DNA of 18,806 nt from Xanthobacteraceae bacterium. Its GTDB lineage: Bacteria > Pseudomonadota > Alphaproteobacteria > Rhizobiales > Xanthobacteraceae. Shown piece after piece: positions 1 to 6,673 of this stretch. The notes below the pieces were generated by a model. That model did no database searches and was not told the origin of the DNA. It saw only the letters and a program-made list of their open reading frames with translations. How positions within the stretch are numbered: the stretch's first letter is position 1; each line of letters opens with the position of its first letter. The position numbers were made by a program, and so were the translations under genes. The stretch spans positions 1-18,806 of the forward strand of contig JAICQA010000013.1 of NCBI GenBank assembly GCA_025929595.1, read 5' to 3'.

Positions 1-449
1 CCGCTGTGGTGCGCTGTATAAACGGCGGAGCGTTTCACGCCGCAGGCTTTGAGCACGTCGCCGAGCCGCACGCCGGTCCAGCGCGCGCATCCGACCGGTC
101 CGCGGCCCCATTGCACGCCCTCGACCGGCGGATCGAACGCATCGCGTCCGTATCCCGCGCATTCGAGCACGGCGGTTACGGTCACGCTTTCAAACTGCGA
201 ACGCAGCGCGGCGACGGAAAACGATGCCGTTCGTTCGACTTCGCCATCGATCTGCAAGGTCCATGTGTCCGTGTCGCCCGCGGGTTCGGGCGGCAGGCGG
301 CCATTGTTGCGCACGAAGAAATGCTCGACCGGCGTGATGAAATCGTCGAGCAACTCCGCCGCCGGTTCGGCATTGAGCGCATCATCGTCGAAAGCATGCA
401 GCCGCGGCTTCAGCGCCGTAAGCAGGCGCCGCTCGGATTCGGCGGACAA
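1..449 (-). CDS. Sulfite oxidase-like molybdopterin-dependent oxidoreductase, N-terminal part
   Basis: Reading the minus strand from 449 gives 149 uninterrupted codons running off the left edge. The start is TTG at 449-447, chosen because a perfect AGGAGG (461-456) lies six bases upstream. Residues 41-53 read VEHFFVRNNGRLP, like the entry motif of the sulfite oxidase fold. Residues 93-100 (TAVLECAG) carry Cys97, which fits the conserved cysteine that ligates molybdenum in this family. GVQWGRGPVG and WTGVRL (111-129) follow as in known members. No heme b5 domain and no signal peptide or twin-arginine motif precede the fold, so this form appears cytoplasmic. Family members oxidise sulfite or related substrates using molybdopterin; the actual substrate cannot be told. 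The residue after CAG is Tyr, where many relatives have Asn. The gene diverges from fabD. Family assignment is fairly sure; the exact enzyme is not. Confidence 0.8.
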   Translation of the reverse strand, partial: MSAESERRLLTALKPRLHAFDDDALNAEPAAELLDDFITPVEHFFVRNNGRLPPEPAGDTDTWTLQIDGEVERTASFSVAALRSQFESVTVTAVLECAGYGRDAFDPPVEGVQWGRGPVGCARWTGVRLGDVLKACGVKRSAVYTAHHS

Positions 450-541
450 ATTCGGCCTCCTGGCGGCGTGACCCGCTTCTGAAGTGGATATTTCGCCCGG
501 AGTCGTCGCCTTGTCACCTGTGCTGCAGAACCGCACGCAGC

Positions 542-570
542 TTGACAGGCCCGCAGTCCACAGGCCTTTC
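542..570 (+). promoter_or_regulatory. Candidate fabD promoter
   Basis: TTGACA at 542-547 is a perfect -35 hexamer. It is followed by 17 bases and a poor -10 (cctttc, 565-570), leaving a leader of roughly 20 bases before the fabD start. A weak opposite candidate for the sulfite-oxidase-like gene (GTGACA, complement of 512-517, then AAATAT, complement of 488-493, 18 bases apart) lies in the same divergent region. Both rest on pattern only. Confidence 0.28.
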
Positions 571-584
571 TCGGCGATCATTTG

Positions 585-597
585 GAGGGGGCCCCTC
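585..597 (+). promoter_or_regulatory. fabD ribosome binding site inside a small hairpin
   Basis: The fabD Shine-Dalgarno GGAGGGG (584-590) lies seven bases before the TTG start. GAGG (585-588) can pair with CCTC (594-597) around a five-base loop, so the ribosome site could be partly hidden in a short, GC-rich hairpin ending directly at the start codon. The site also settles the start choice; the pairing is real in sequence, but a regulatory effect is inference. Confidence 0.4.
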
Positions 598-1536
598 TTG
601 ACGTTCGCATTCACGTTCCCCGGTCAGGGCAGCCAGGCTGTCGGCATGGGCAAGGCGCTCGCCGACGCCTTTCCGGTCGCGCGCGCCGTGTTCGACGAGG
701 TCGACGACGCGCTGGGCGAGAAGCTGAGCCGGGTCATGTGGGAAGGCCCCGCGGAAACGCTGACGCTCACCGAGAACACCCAGCCCGCGCTGCTCGCGGT
801 TTCCGTCGCCGCCATGCGCGCGCTCGAGGAAGAAGCAGGCGTCGACATGGAGCGCGACGCGAAATTCGTCGCCGGTCATTCACTTGGTGAATATTCCGCG
901 CTTGCCGCAACCGGCAGCTTTGCGCTCGCCGACGCCGTGCGCCTTGTGAAAATCCGTGGCCGCGCCATGCAGCAGGCCGTACCGGTGGGGCAGGGCGCGA
1001 TGGCCGCGATCCTCGGCCTCGAGCCCGCCGACGTGAAGGCGATTGCCGCCGAGGCCGCGCAGGGGCAGGTGTGTGAAGCCGCGAACGACAACGCGCCGGG
1101 ACAGTTCGTCGTCTCGGGTGCGAAGGCTGCCGTTGAGCGCGCGGTCGAGATTGCGAAAGCCAAGGGCGCGCGGGCCATGATATTGCCCGTGTCCGCGCCC
1201 TTTCATTGCGCGCTGATGCAACCGGCCGCCGATGCGATGCGTGAGGCGCTCGCGAAGGTGAAGGTCAACGCACCAAAGGTGCCGGTTGTGGCGAACGTCA
1301 CGGCCAGTCCGTCGACCGAGCCGACCGAGATCGTGCAAAATCTGATCGCACAGGTGACCGGGACCGTGCGCTGGCGCGAATGCGTGAACTATCTGACGGC
1401 GAATGGCGTCACCCGGCTGGTCGAGGTCGGCTCAGGCAAGGTGCTCTCGGGCCTCGCCAAGCGCATCTCGAAGGAAACTCCGGCAATCACGGTCGGAACG
1501 CCCGACGATGTTGCCGCATTCAAGACGGCCGGCTGA
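598..1536 (+). CDS. fabD: Malonyl-CoA:ACP transacylase (FabD)
   Basis: FabD moves malonyl groups from CoA to acyl carrier protein in the cytoplasm, supplying the extender unit for fatty acid synthesis. The 312-residue product has the usual length. It opens with FTFPGQGSQ (5-13), carries the nucleophile Ser95 in GHSLGE (93-98), an arginine in KIRGR (R120) at the position that holds the malonyl carboxylate, and the catalytic His203 in SAPFH. The open frame extends back to a GTG at 484, but the 38 extra residues do not resemble the family. The TTG at 598 has GGAGGGG seven bases upstream and yields the normal N-terminus, so it was chosen. fabG follows after 65 bases and acpP and fabF lie beyond, so this is the head of a fatty acid synthesis cluster. 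Confidence 0.96.
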   Translation: MTFAFTFPGQGSQAVGMGKALADAFPVARAVFDEVDDALGEKLSRVMWEGPAETLTLTENTQPALLAVSVAAMRALEEEAGVDMERDAKFVAGHSLGEYSALAATGSFALADAVRLVKIRGRAMQQAVPVGQGAMAAILGLEPADVKAIAAEAAQGQVCEAANDNAPGQFVVSGAKAAVERAVEIAKAKGARAMILPVSAPFHCALMQPAADAMREALAKVKVNAPKVPVVANVTASPSTEPTEIVQNLIAQVTGTVRWRECVNYLTANGVTRLVEVGSGKVLSGLAKRISKETPAITVGTPDDVAAFKTAG

Positions 1537-1601
1537 ACGGCTTCAAGTATTCGGTGAGAGGCAAGACTCGATTTCTGATCAATCACGAATAGGATTCTGT
1601 A

Positions 1602-2339
1602 ATGTTTGATCTTTCCGGCAAGACGGCACTCGTGACGGGCGCCAGCGGCGGCATCGGCGGCGGCATCGCGCGCGCCCTTCACAAGCAGGGCGCGACCGTC
1701 GGCATCTCCGGCACCCGGCGCGAGGCCCTCGATACGCTCGCCGCCGAGCTCGGCAGCCGCGTGCATGTCCTGCCGTGTGACCTCTCCAACAGCGAACAGG
1801 TCGAAGCACTCGTTCCCGCCGCCGAGGCGGCGATGGAGCGCGTGGACATTCTCGTGAACAATGCCGGTCTCAACCGCGACGCGCTCTTCGTCCGCATCAA
1901 GGATGAGGACTGGGAGAAGGTGCTGGCGGTCGACCTCACAGCTGCCTTCCGTCTGTCGCGCGCCGCCGTCTATCCGATGATGCGCCGCCGCGGCGGCCGG
2001 ATCATCAACATCACCTCGATCGTGGGCTTCACCGGCAATGCGGGGCAGGCGAATTACACGGCGGCCAAGGCGGGACTGGTTGGGATGAGCAAGTCGCTGG
2101 CGCAGGAAGTGGCGAGCCGCAATGTGACGGTGAATTGCGTCGCGCCGGGTTTCGTCAAAAGCGCCATGACCGACGCGCTGGGCGAAAAAATCCGTGAGGG
2201 CATTCTCGAGAAGGTGCCGATGAAGAAGCTTGGCACGCCCGAGGACGTGGCCGCGGCCGTTGTCTATCTCGCCTCCGACGAGGCAGGCTGGGTCACCGGC
2301 CAGACCTTCCATATCAACGGCGGAATGGCGATGATATGA
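1602..2339 (+). CDS. fabG: 3-oxoacyl-ACP reductase (FabG)
   Basis: FabG reduces 3-oxoacyl-ACP to 3-hydroxyacyl-ACP with NADPH, the first reduction of each elongation cycle. The 245-residue protein is a classical short-chain dehydrogenase. It has the nucleotide loop TGASGGIG (12-19), NNAG (86-89), the catalytic Ser139, Tyr152 and Lys156 (YTAAK), and the PG turn after the active site (VAPGFV). It ends in the hydrophobic tail GGMAMI typical of FabG tetramers. The ATG has AGGA seven bases upstream (1591-1594). Its place between fabD and acpP supports FabG over other short-chain reductases. No irregularity was seen. Confidence 0.97.
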   Translation: MFDLSGKTALVTGASGGIGGGIARALHKQGATVGISGTRREALDTLAAELGSRVHVLPCDLSNSEQVEALVPAAEAAMERVDILVNNAGLNRDALFVRIKDEDWEKVLAVDLTAAFRLSRAAVYPMMRRRGGRIINITSIVGFTGNAGQANYTAAKAGLVGMSKSLAQEVASRNVTVNCVAPGFVKSAMTDALGEKIREGILEKVPMKKLGTPEDVAAAVVYLASDEAGWVTGQTFHINGGMAMI

Positions 2340-2380
2340 GGAATTTCAACGGCTTGCGCGTTGTTGCTGCGCTAGCCAAG

Positions 2381-2409
2381 GCTTTTCCGGTATGGTAACG
2401 GACAAAAGC
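2381..2409 (+). repeat. Inverted repeat in the acpP leader
   Basis: GCTTTT (2381-2386) and AAAAGC (2404-2409) form inverted arms, with CCG/CGG pairing inside and a two-base bulge. It lies in the 193-base gap between fabG and acpP, the longest gap of the fatty acid cluster. It could be an operator or a leader hairpin. No clear promoter hexamers were found in this gap, so the role is unknown. Confidence 0.35.
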
Positions 2410-2532
2410 TTCGCGGGGCGAGGGGCAGTCACGCGTCGGACAGAGGCCCACCGCAATCGGACAACGAAGAAGTAGCCGCGCGCCTGCTTTGGCGTGTATG
2501 AAATCAACGAGCGGACGAATTAGGGTGAATCG

Positions 2533-2769
2533 ATGAGTGACATTGCGGAGCGCGTAAAAAAGATTGTCGTCGAACACCTGGGCGTCGACGCCGAGAAGGT
2601 CAACGACAAGGCGAGCTTCATTGATGATCTGGGCGCGGACAGCCTGGATACCGTCGAGCTGGTCATGGCCTTTGAGGAAGAGTTCGGCTGTGAGATTCCC
2701 GACGACGCGGCGGAAACGATCCTGACCGTCGGAGATGCGGTCAAGTTTCTCGAAAAGAACGCGGCCTGA
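2533..2769 (+). CDS. acpP: Acyl carrier protein (AcpP)
   Basis: AcpP carries growing acyl chains as thioesters on a 4'-phosphopantetheine arm, and serves all fatty acid enzymes as well as lipid A and phospholipid assembly. The 78-residue acidic protein has the attachment motif DSLD with Ser37 in LGADSLDTVELVM, and the usual four-helix pattern. Its length is standard. ATG 2533 has AGGGTG at 2522-2527, five bases upstream. A 193-base leader separates it from fabG, which is compatible with its own promoter (ACP is usually needed in large excess over the enzymes), although no convincing hexamers are visible. Confidence is very high. Confidence 0.98.
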   Translation: MSDIAERVKKIVVEHLGVDAEKVNDKASFIDDLGADSLDTVELVMAFEEEFGCEIPDDAAETILTVGDAVKFLEKNAA

Positions 2770-2779
2770 TCAGGCTTCA

Positions 2780-2807
2780 GCCGGAGCGGGGCTGACCCCG
2801 GCCCGGC
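2780..2807 (+). promoter_or_regulatory. GC-rich hairpin between acpP and fabF
   Basis: CGGGG (2787-2791) and CCCCG (2796-2800) form a stem around the loop CTGA. It is extended by outer GCCGG (2780-2784) and CCGGC (2803-2807) across a two-by-two internal loop. It starts 11 bases after the acpP stop. No U-run follows, so it is not a standard intrinsic terminator. It could pause or attenuate transcription, or protect the 3' end of acpP mRNA, which would help give more ACP than FabF. The structure is seen; the role is inference. Confidence 0.5.
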
Positions 2808-2847
2808 CCGGACCGGTGGCGTATGCCGCCGGTGTGCGGAGGTTTTG

Positions 2848-4113
2848 ATGCGGCGTGTCGTCGTCACAGGCATGGGTATCGTCGGGCCGCTCGGTTGCGG
2901 CGTCGACGTCACTTGGAAGAACATCCTCGACGGCAAGAGCGGCGCAAGGAAGATCGAGACCTTCGAGGTCGGGGATCTTCCCTGCAAGATCGCCTGCATC
3001 ATTCCGCGCGGCGACGGCTCGAACGGCACCTTCAATCCCGACCAATGGATGGAGCCGAAGGAGCAGCGCAAGGTCGATGACTTCATCATCTTTGCGATGT
3101 CGGCCGCGACCCAGGCGCTGAACGACGCCGGCTGGCAGCCGAAGTCGGACGACGACCGGAACGCCACGGGTGTCCTCATCGGCTCCGGCATCGGCGGCCT
3201 CGACGGTATCGCGGAGACGGCGGTCACACTGAAAGAGCGCGGGCCGCGCCGCGTCTCTCCGTTCTTTATTCCCGGCCGCCTGATCAATCTCGCCGGCGGC
3301 TATGTCTCGATCCTGCACGGCCTCAAGGGACCGAACCACGCGGTGGTGACGGCGTGCTCGACCGGCTCGCATGCCATCGGCGATGCGGGCCGGCTGATCG
3401 CACTCGGCGACGCCGACGTGATGGTGGCGGGCGGCACGGAATCGCCGGTGAACCGTCTTGCGCTCGCAGGCTTCGCGGCGTCGCGTGCGCTGTCCACCGG
3501 CTTCAACGACACGCCGGAGAAAGCATCGCGCCCCTACGACAAAGACCGCGATGGTTTCGTCATGGGTGAGGGCGCGGGTGTCGTGGTGCTCGAGGAGTAC
3601 GAGCACGCAAAGGCGCGCGGCGCGAAAATTTACGGCGAGTTGATCGGCTACGGCATGTCGGGCGATGCGTACCACATCACCGCGCCGACGCCCGACGGCG
3701 ACGGCGCGTTCCGCTGTATGCAGGCGGCGGTGAAGCGTGCCGGAATCACGCCGGACGAAATCGATTACATCAACGCCCACGGCACCTCGACGCCGCTCGG
3801 TGACGAGATCGAACTCGGCGCCGTGCAGCGCATGGTCGGCAACGCCGCCGGCAAGATCACCATGTCGTCCACGAAGTCGATGGTCGGGCACCTACTGGGT
3901 GCCGCCGGCGCGGTGGAGGCGATCTTCTCGTTGCTTGCCATGCGCGACAACATCGCTCCTCCAACGATCAATCTCGACAATCCCTCGGTGGAAACTGCGA
4001 TCGACCTCGCACCGCATAAGCCGGTGAAACGCGAGATCAATGTTGCACTGTCGAACTCCTTCGGCTTCGGGGGAACCAACGCTTCGCTTGTATTCCGGCG
4101 GGCGTCGTCGTAA
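2848..4113 (+). CDS. fabF: 3-oxoacyl-ACP synthase II (FabF)
   Basis: FabF condenses malonyl-ACP with acyl-ACP, lengthening the chain by two carbons. The 421-residue protein has the KAS II triad: Cys170 in VTACSTG, His311 in NAHGTSTPLGD and His348 in SMVGHLLGAAGA, with Lys343 before the last His. It ends with the glycine-rich SNSFGFGGTNA (402-412). The frame also opens with a TTG one codon earlier (2845), but GGAGG at 2838-2842 is five bases from the ATG at 2848 and only two from the TTG, so ATG is preferred. It is preceded by a hairpin after acpP and followed 122 bases later by mltG. A Cys-His-His triad and two-lobed length separate it from FabH (Cys-His-Asn). Confidence 0.97.
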   Translation: MRRVVVTGMGIVGPLGCGVDVTWKNILDGKSGARKIETFEVGDLPCKIACIIPRGDGSNGTFNPDQWMEPKEQRKVDDFIIFAMSAATQALNDAGWQPKSDDDRNATGVLIGSGIGGLDGIAETAVTLKERGPRRVSPFFIPGRLINLAGGYVSILHGLKGPNHAVVTACSTGSHAIGDAGRLIALGDADVMVAGGTESPVNRLALAGFAASRALSTGFNDTPEKASRPYDKDRDGFVMGEGAGVVVLEEYEHAKARGAKIYGELIGYGMSGDAYHITAPTPDGDGAFRCMQAAVKRAGITPDEIDYINAHGTSTPLGDEIELGAVQRMVGNAAGKITMSSTKSMVGHLLGAAGAVEAIFSLLAMRDNIAPPTINLDNPSVETAIDLAPHKPVKREINVALSNSFGFGGTNASLVFRRASS

Positions 4114-4235
4114 GAGGCGGATGCGCCGGTTTCGCCATATTTTCCAATAAGATCAGCGAGACGGCTTCGGGGTAGTGGGGTTAAACGTGCAGGCGCGGGG
4201 GCGCGGCGCGTTTCGGGGATTTCAACAGGGACGCA

Positions 4236-5534
4236 ATGGCCGGGCACGACCACGGGCATGATCACGGGCACGGGCATCATCGCCACGGCCAACACCCGCG
4301 CAGCCCGCGCCAGGCAATCGCGCCTGAGCGCATGCCGCCGCCGCCGTCGCGCCGCGCGCGCCACCCGCTTGTCGTCATCGGCAACGCGATCCTAACGGTC
4401 ATCGTGCTGGCGATCATCGCCGCCGGAGCGGGCCTCTATCTTGGCAACAACAAGTTCGAAGCCGCCGGCCCGCTCGACCGCGAGCGCACCGTCGTCATTC
4501 CGCGCGGAGCGGGCATCCGCGACGTCGCCGAGTTGCTGCGCCGCGAGCGCGTCATCGATATCCCGATGGTGTTTGTCGCGGGCGCTGCGATCTCCGGCAA
4601 GACGAGCGATGTGAAGGCCGGAGAGTATCTCTTCGATCCCGGTGTCAGCATGAGCGAGGTGCTCGACACGCTGGTTGAAGGCCGTTCGATCCTGCACGTG
4701 GTGACCATCCCGGAAGGCCTGACGAGTGAGCAGATCGTGCAGCGCCTGATGGAAAGCGACGTGCTGACCGGCGAGATTGCGAGCGTGCCGCTGGAAGGGA
4801 CGCTGCTGCCGGAAACCTACAAGGTCACGCGCGGCACCACGCGCCAGCAGGTGCTGACGCGCATGCAGGCGGCGCACAAGCGGCTGGTGCAGGAAACGTG
4901 GGAGCGCCGCGCGTCGGATATTCCGATCAAAACGGTGAACGAGTTCGTGACGCTCGCGTCCATCGTCGAAAAAGAAACCGGCAAGGCCGACGAGCGTACG
5001 CGCGTCGCCGCCGTCTTCATCAATCGCATGAATCGGCGGATGCGTTTGCAATCCGATCCGACCATCATTTACGGACTGGTGGGCGGCAAAGGGACGCTTG
5101 GCCGCCCGCTCACGCGCGACGATGTCGAGCGGCCAACGCCCTACAACACCTACACGATCGAAGGCCTGCCGCCGGGGCCGATCGCCAATCCGGGCCGCGC
5201 CTCGCTCGAAGCGGTTGCCAATCCGTCGCGCACCAAGGAACTCTATTTCGTGGCCGACGGCACGGGCGGGCATGTCTTTGCAGCGACCTATGACCAGCAC
5301 CTGAAGAACGTATCGCGCTGGCGGCAGTATCAGAAGGAACAGGCGACCATTCCGGCCGCGGCGCCGCCGCCAGGTGAAGCCACGGTCAAGGACGCACCTG
5401 CCGACAAGGCGGCGCAAAAGGACAACGGCGCGCCAAAATCCGCCGCGCCCGGCATTCCGACGCCGGTCAATCGTCCCTCGGACAAGGGCGCCAGCCGCGC
5501 CGGCGAACTGCCCAAGGGCAGCCGCACGCAGTAA
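4236..5534 (+). CDS. mltG: Endolytic murein transglycosylase MltG
   Basis: MltG is an inner-membrane enzyme that cuts nascent glycan strands and ends their synthesis. The 432-residue protein has a cytoplasmic head (1-44), one membrane helix (about 45-70), and a periplasmic YceG domain. That domain has LPETY (191-195), the active-site segment ASIVEKET (241-248, likely catalytic Glu245), RLQSDPTIIYG (270-280) and YNTY followed by GLPPGPIANPG (303-320). A Pro/Ala/Lys-rich tail (about 370-432) has no recognised fold. The ATG at 4236 has AGGG five bases upstream. The head is unusual: nine histidines lie among residues 4-20, alternating with Gly and Asp. A start at Met33 would remove them, but I see no good ribosome site there. 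Placement after fabF is common in this bacterial group. Confidence 0.95.
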   Translation: MAGHDHGHDHGHGHHRHGQHPRSPRQAIAPERMPPPPSRRARHPLVVIGNAILTVIVLAIIAAGAGLYLGNNKFEAAGPLDRERTVVIPRGAGIRDVAELLRRERVIDIPMVFVAGAAISGKTSDVKAGEYLFDPGVSMSEVLDTLVEGRSILHVVTIPEGLTSEQIVQRLMESDVLTGEIASVPLEGTLLPETYKVTRGTTRQQVLTRMQAAHKRLVQETWERRASDIPIKTVNEFVTLASIVEKETGKADERTRVAAVFINRMNRRMRLQSDPTIIYGLVGGKGTLGRPLTRDDVERPTPYNTYTIEGLPPGPIANPGRASLEAVANPSRTKELYFVADGTGGHVFAATYDQHLKNVSRWRQYQKEQATIPAAAPPPGEATVKDAPADKAAQKDNGAPKSAAPGIPTPVNRPSDKGASRAGELPKGSRTQ

Positions 5535-5543
5535 GCAGCATCT

Positions 5544-5693
5544 CCGCTCGTCCCCGCGAAAGCGGGGACCCAGAACTGGATTCCCGCTTGCCGCGCCGAC
5601 GAGCCCGGTTTGGGGCGAGTGCCCGGCGCGGCGAATGTTAGTGGCCGCGCTGGCCGCTCGCTTCGCTCGCCAGCGCGGCGCGGGAATGAGCGG
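5544..5693 (+). repeat. Composite palindromic intergenic repeat (REP/MITE-like)
   Basis: About 150 bases begin nine bases after the mltG stop. Inverted ends CCGCTC (5544-5549) and GAGCGG (5688-5693) enclose three hairpins: an 8-bp stem with a GAAA loop (5550-5569), a 9-bp stem (5590-5598 with 5624-5632), and an 11-bp stem (5644-5654 with 5669-5679). TTCCCGC (5581-5587) pairs with GCGGGAA (5680-5686) around the last two. The left segment (CCCCGCGAAAGCGGGG plus CCAGAACTGG) resembles a palindrome widely dispersed in alphaproteobacterial intergenic DNA, recalled from memory. The first hairpin may also protect or terminate mltG mRNA. Confidence 0.75.
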
Positions 5694-5721
5694 AATGTGG
5701 CTCGTGTCACTGTCGTAGGCC

Positions 5722-5750
5722 TTGAGAGCATAGACGTGCCCTTCTAAGGT
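5722..5750 (+). promoter_or_regulatory. Candidate promoter for yicC-gmk
   Basis: TTGAGA (5722-5727, five of six to the -35 consensus) is spaced 17 bases from TAAGGT (5745-5750, three of six to the -10). It lies after the repeat element and 36 bases before the yicC start. An inverted repeat CCGCGC (5751-5756) / GCGCGG (5769-5774) follows in the leader. The spacing is ideal, but the -10 is weak. Confidence 0.33.
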
Positions 5751-5785
5751 CCGCGCGCCTTCACTTTTGCGCGGATTCTCATTCC

Positions 5786-6673
5786 ATGTCCCTCGCCAGC
5801 ATGACCGGTTTCGCCCGCCTTCACGGCACGAGCGGGCCCTATGCCTGGGCCTGGGAAATCAAGTCGGTCAATTCCAAAGGGCTCGATCTGCGGCTTCGGA
5901 TGCCGCCGGGCTGGGACGCCGCGGAGCCCCCTGTACGGGCGGCGGCGGCCAAGGCACTCGCGCGCGGCGCGGTCTCGGCAACGCTCGACGTGAAGCGCGA
6001 GGGCGCAAGCAGTGCGGTTCGCGTGAATGAAGAAGTGCTCGCCGCTGTCATCGACACGATGCGCGTGGTGGCCACAAAAGTGAACGCTCAGCCGCCGTCG
6101 CTCGACGGCATCCTCGGCATGAAGGGCGTGATCGAAGTCGTCGAGGCGGAAGAAAACGAAAACGAGAAGAAGAAAGCCGAGGCCGCGATTGTCGCGGGCT
6201 TCGACCGCGCGCTCGCCGATCTGATCGTGGCCCGGCGAGGGGAGGGCGAAGCGCTACGCGCCATTCTTGCGGGGCGAATTGATGAGATCGCGCGGCTCGT
6301 GGCGGCGGCCGAAGCGTCGCCCGCACGCAAACCCGAAGCGATCCGTGCCAGGCTCGCCGAGCAGATCGCAGCGTTGCTCGACACCGGCACGAAATTCGAT
6401 CCCGACCGGCTGCATCAGGAAGCGCTCCTGATCGCCGCGAAGGTCGATGTCCGCGAAGAGATCGACCGGCTCGTGACCCATATCGCCGCGGCGCGCGACC
6501 TGCTGAAGAACGGCGGCGCGGTCGGGCGGCGGCTCGACTTCCTCGCGCAGGAGTTCAATCGCGAGTCGAATACGCTGTGTTCGAAAGCGAACGACGCCTC
6601 GCTGACCGCGATCGGCCTCGAACTGAAAGCGACGGTCGATCAGTTTCGCGAGCAGGTGCAGAACCTCGAATGA
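5786..6673 (+). CDS. yicC: YicC family endoribonuclease
   Basis: YicC/YloC proteins are endoribonucleases; in enterobacteria YicC has been linked to turnover of a small regulatory RNA. The 295-residue protein has the N-terminal YicC domain (SMTGFAR at 5-11, EIKSVNSKGLDLRLR at 24-38) and a C-terminal DUF1732 domain with the hallmark FLAQEFNRESNTLCSKAND (252-270). A Glu/Lys-rich segment occupies about 118-134. Start ATG 5786 gives the usual few residues before MTGFA; the internal ATG at 5801 is the alternative, and neither has a strong ribosome site. The stop overlaps the gmk start (ATGA, 6670-6673), so the two are probably translationally coupled. This yicC-gmk pairing is common in bacteria. 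Confidence 0.93.
   Translation: MSLASMTGFARLHGTSGPYAWAWEIKSVNSKGLDLRLRMPPGWDAAEPPVRAAAAKALARGAVSATLDVKREGASSAVRVNEEVLAAVIDTMRVVATKVNAQPPSLDGILGMKGVIEVVEAEENENEKKKAEAAIVAGFDRALADLIVARRGEGEALRAILAGRIDEIARLVAAAEASPARKPEAIRARLAEQIAALLDTGTKFDPDRLHQEALLIAAKVDVREEIDRLVTHIAAARDLLKNGGAVGRRLDFLAQEFNRESNTLCSKANDASLTAIGLELKATVDQFREQVQNLE

Noticed and set aside
6..482. Plus-strand frames of 158 and 140 codons at the left edge
   Set aside because: The minus strand there encodes a recognisable sulfite oxidase fold with the molybdenum-ligand cysteine, and a perfect ribosome site precedes its TTG.
484..597. Longer fabD starting at GTG 484
   Set aside because: The extra 38 residues do not resemble FabD, and the ribosome site at 584-590 points to TTG 598.
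1389..2312. 307-codon minus-strand frame opposite fabG
   Set aside because: Antisense to a complete short-chain reductase; composition is that of a GC-rich shadow.
2770..3891. 373-codon minus-strand frame opposite fabF
   Set aside because: Arg/His/Ala-rich composition without motifs, fully antisense to an unmistakable KAS II gene.
4392..5417. 341-codon minus-strand frame opposite mltG
   Set aside because: No motif, Arg/His/Asp-rich, antisense to a well-supported gene.
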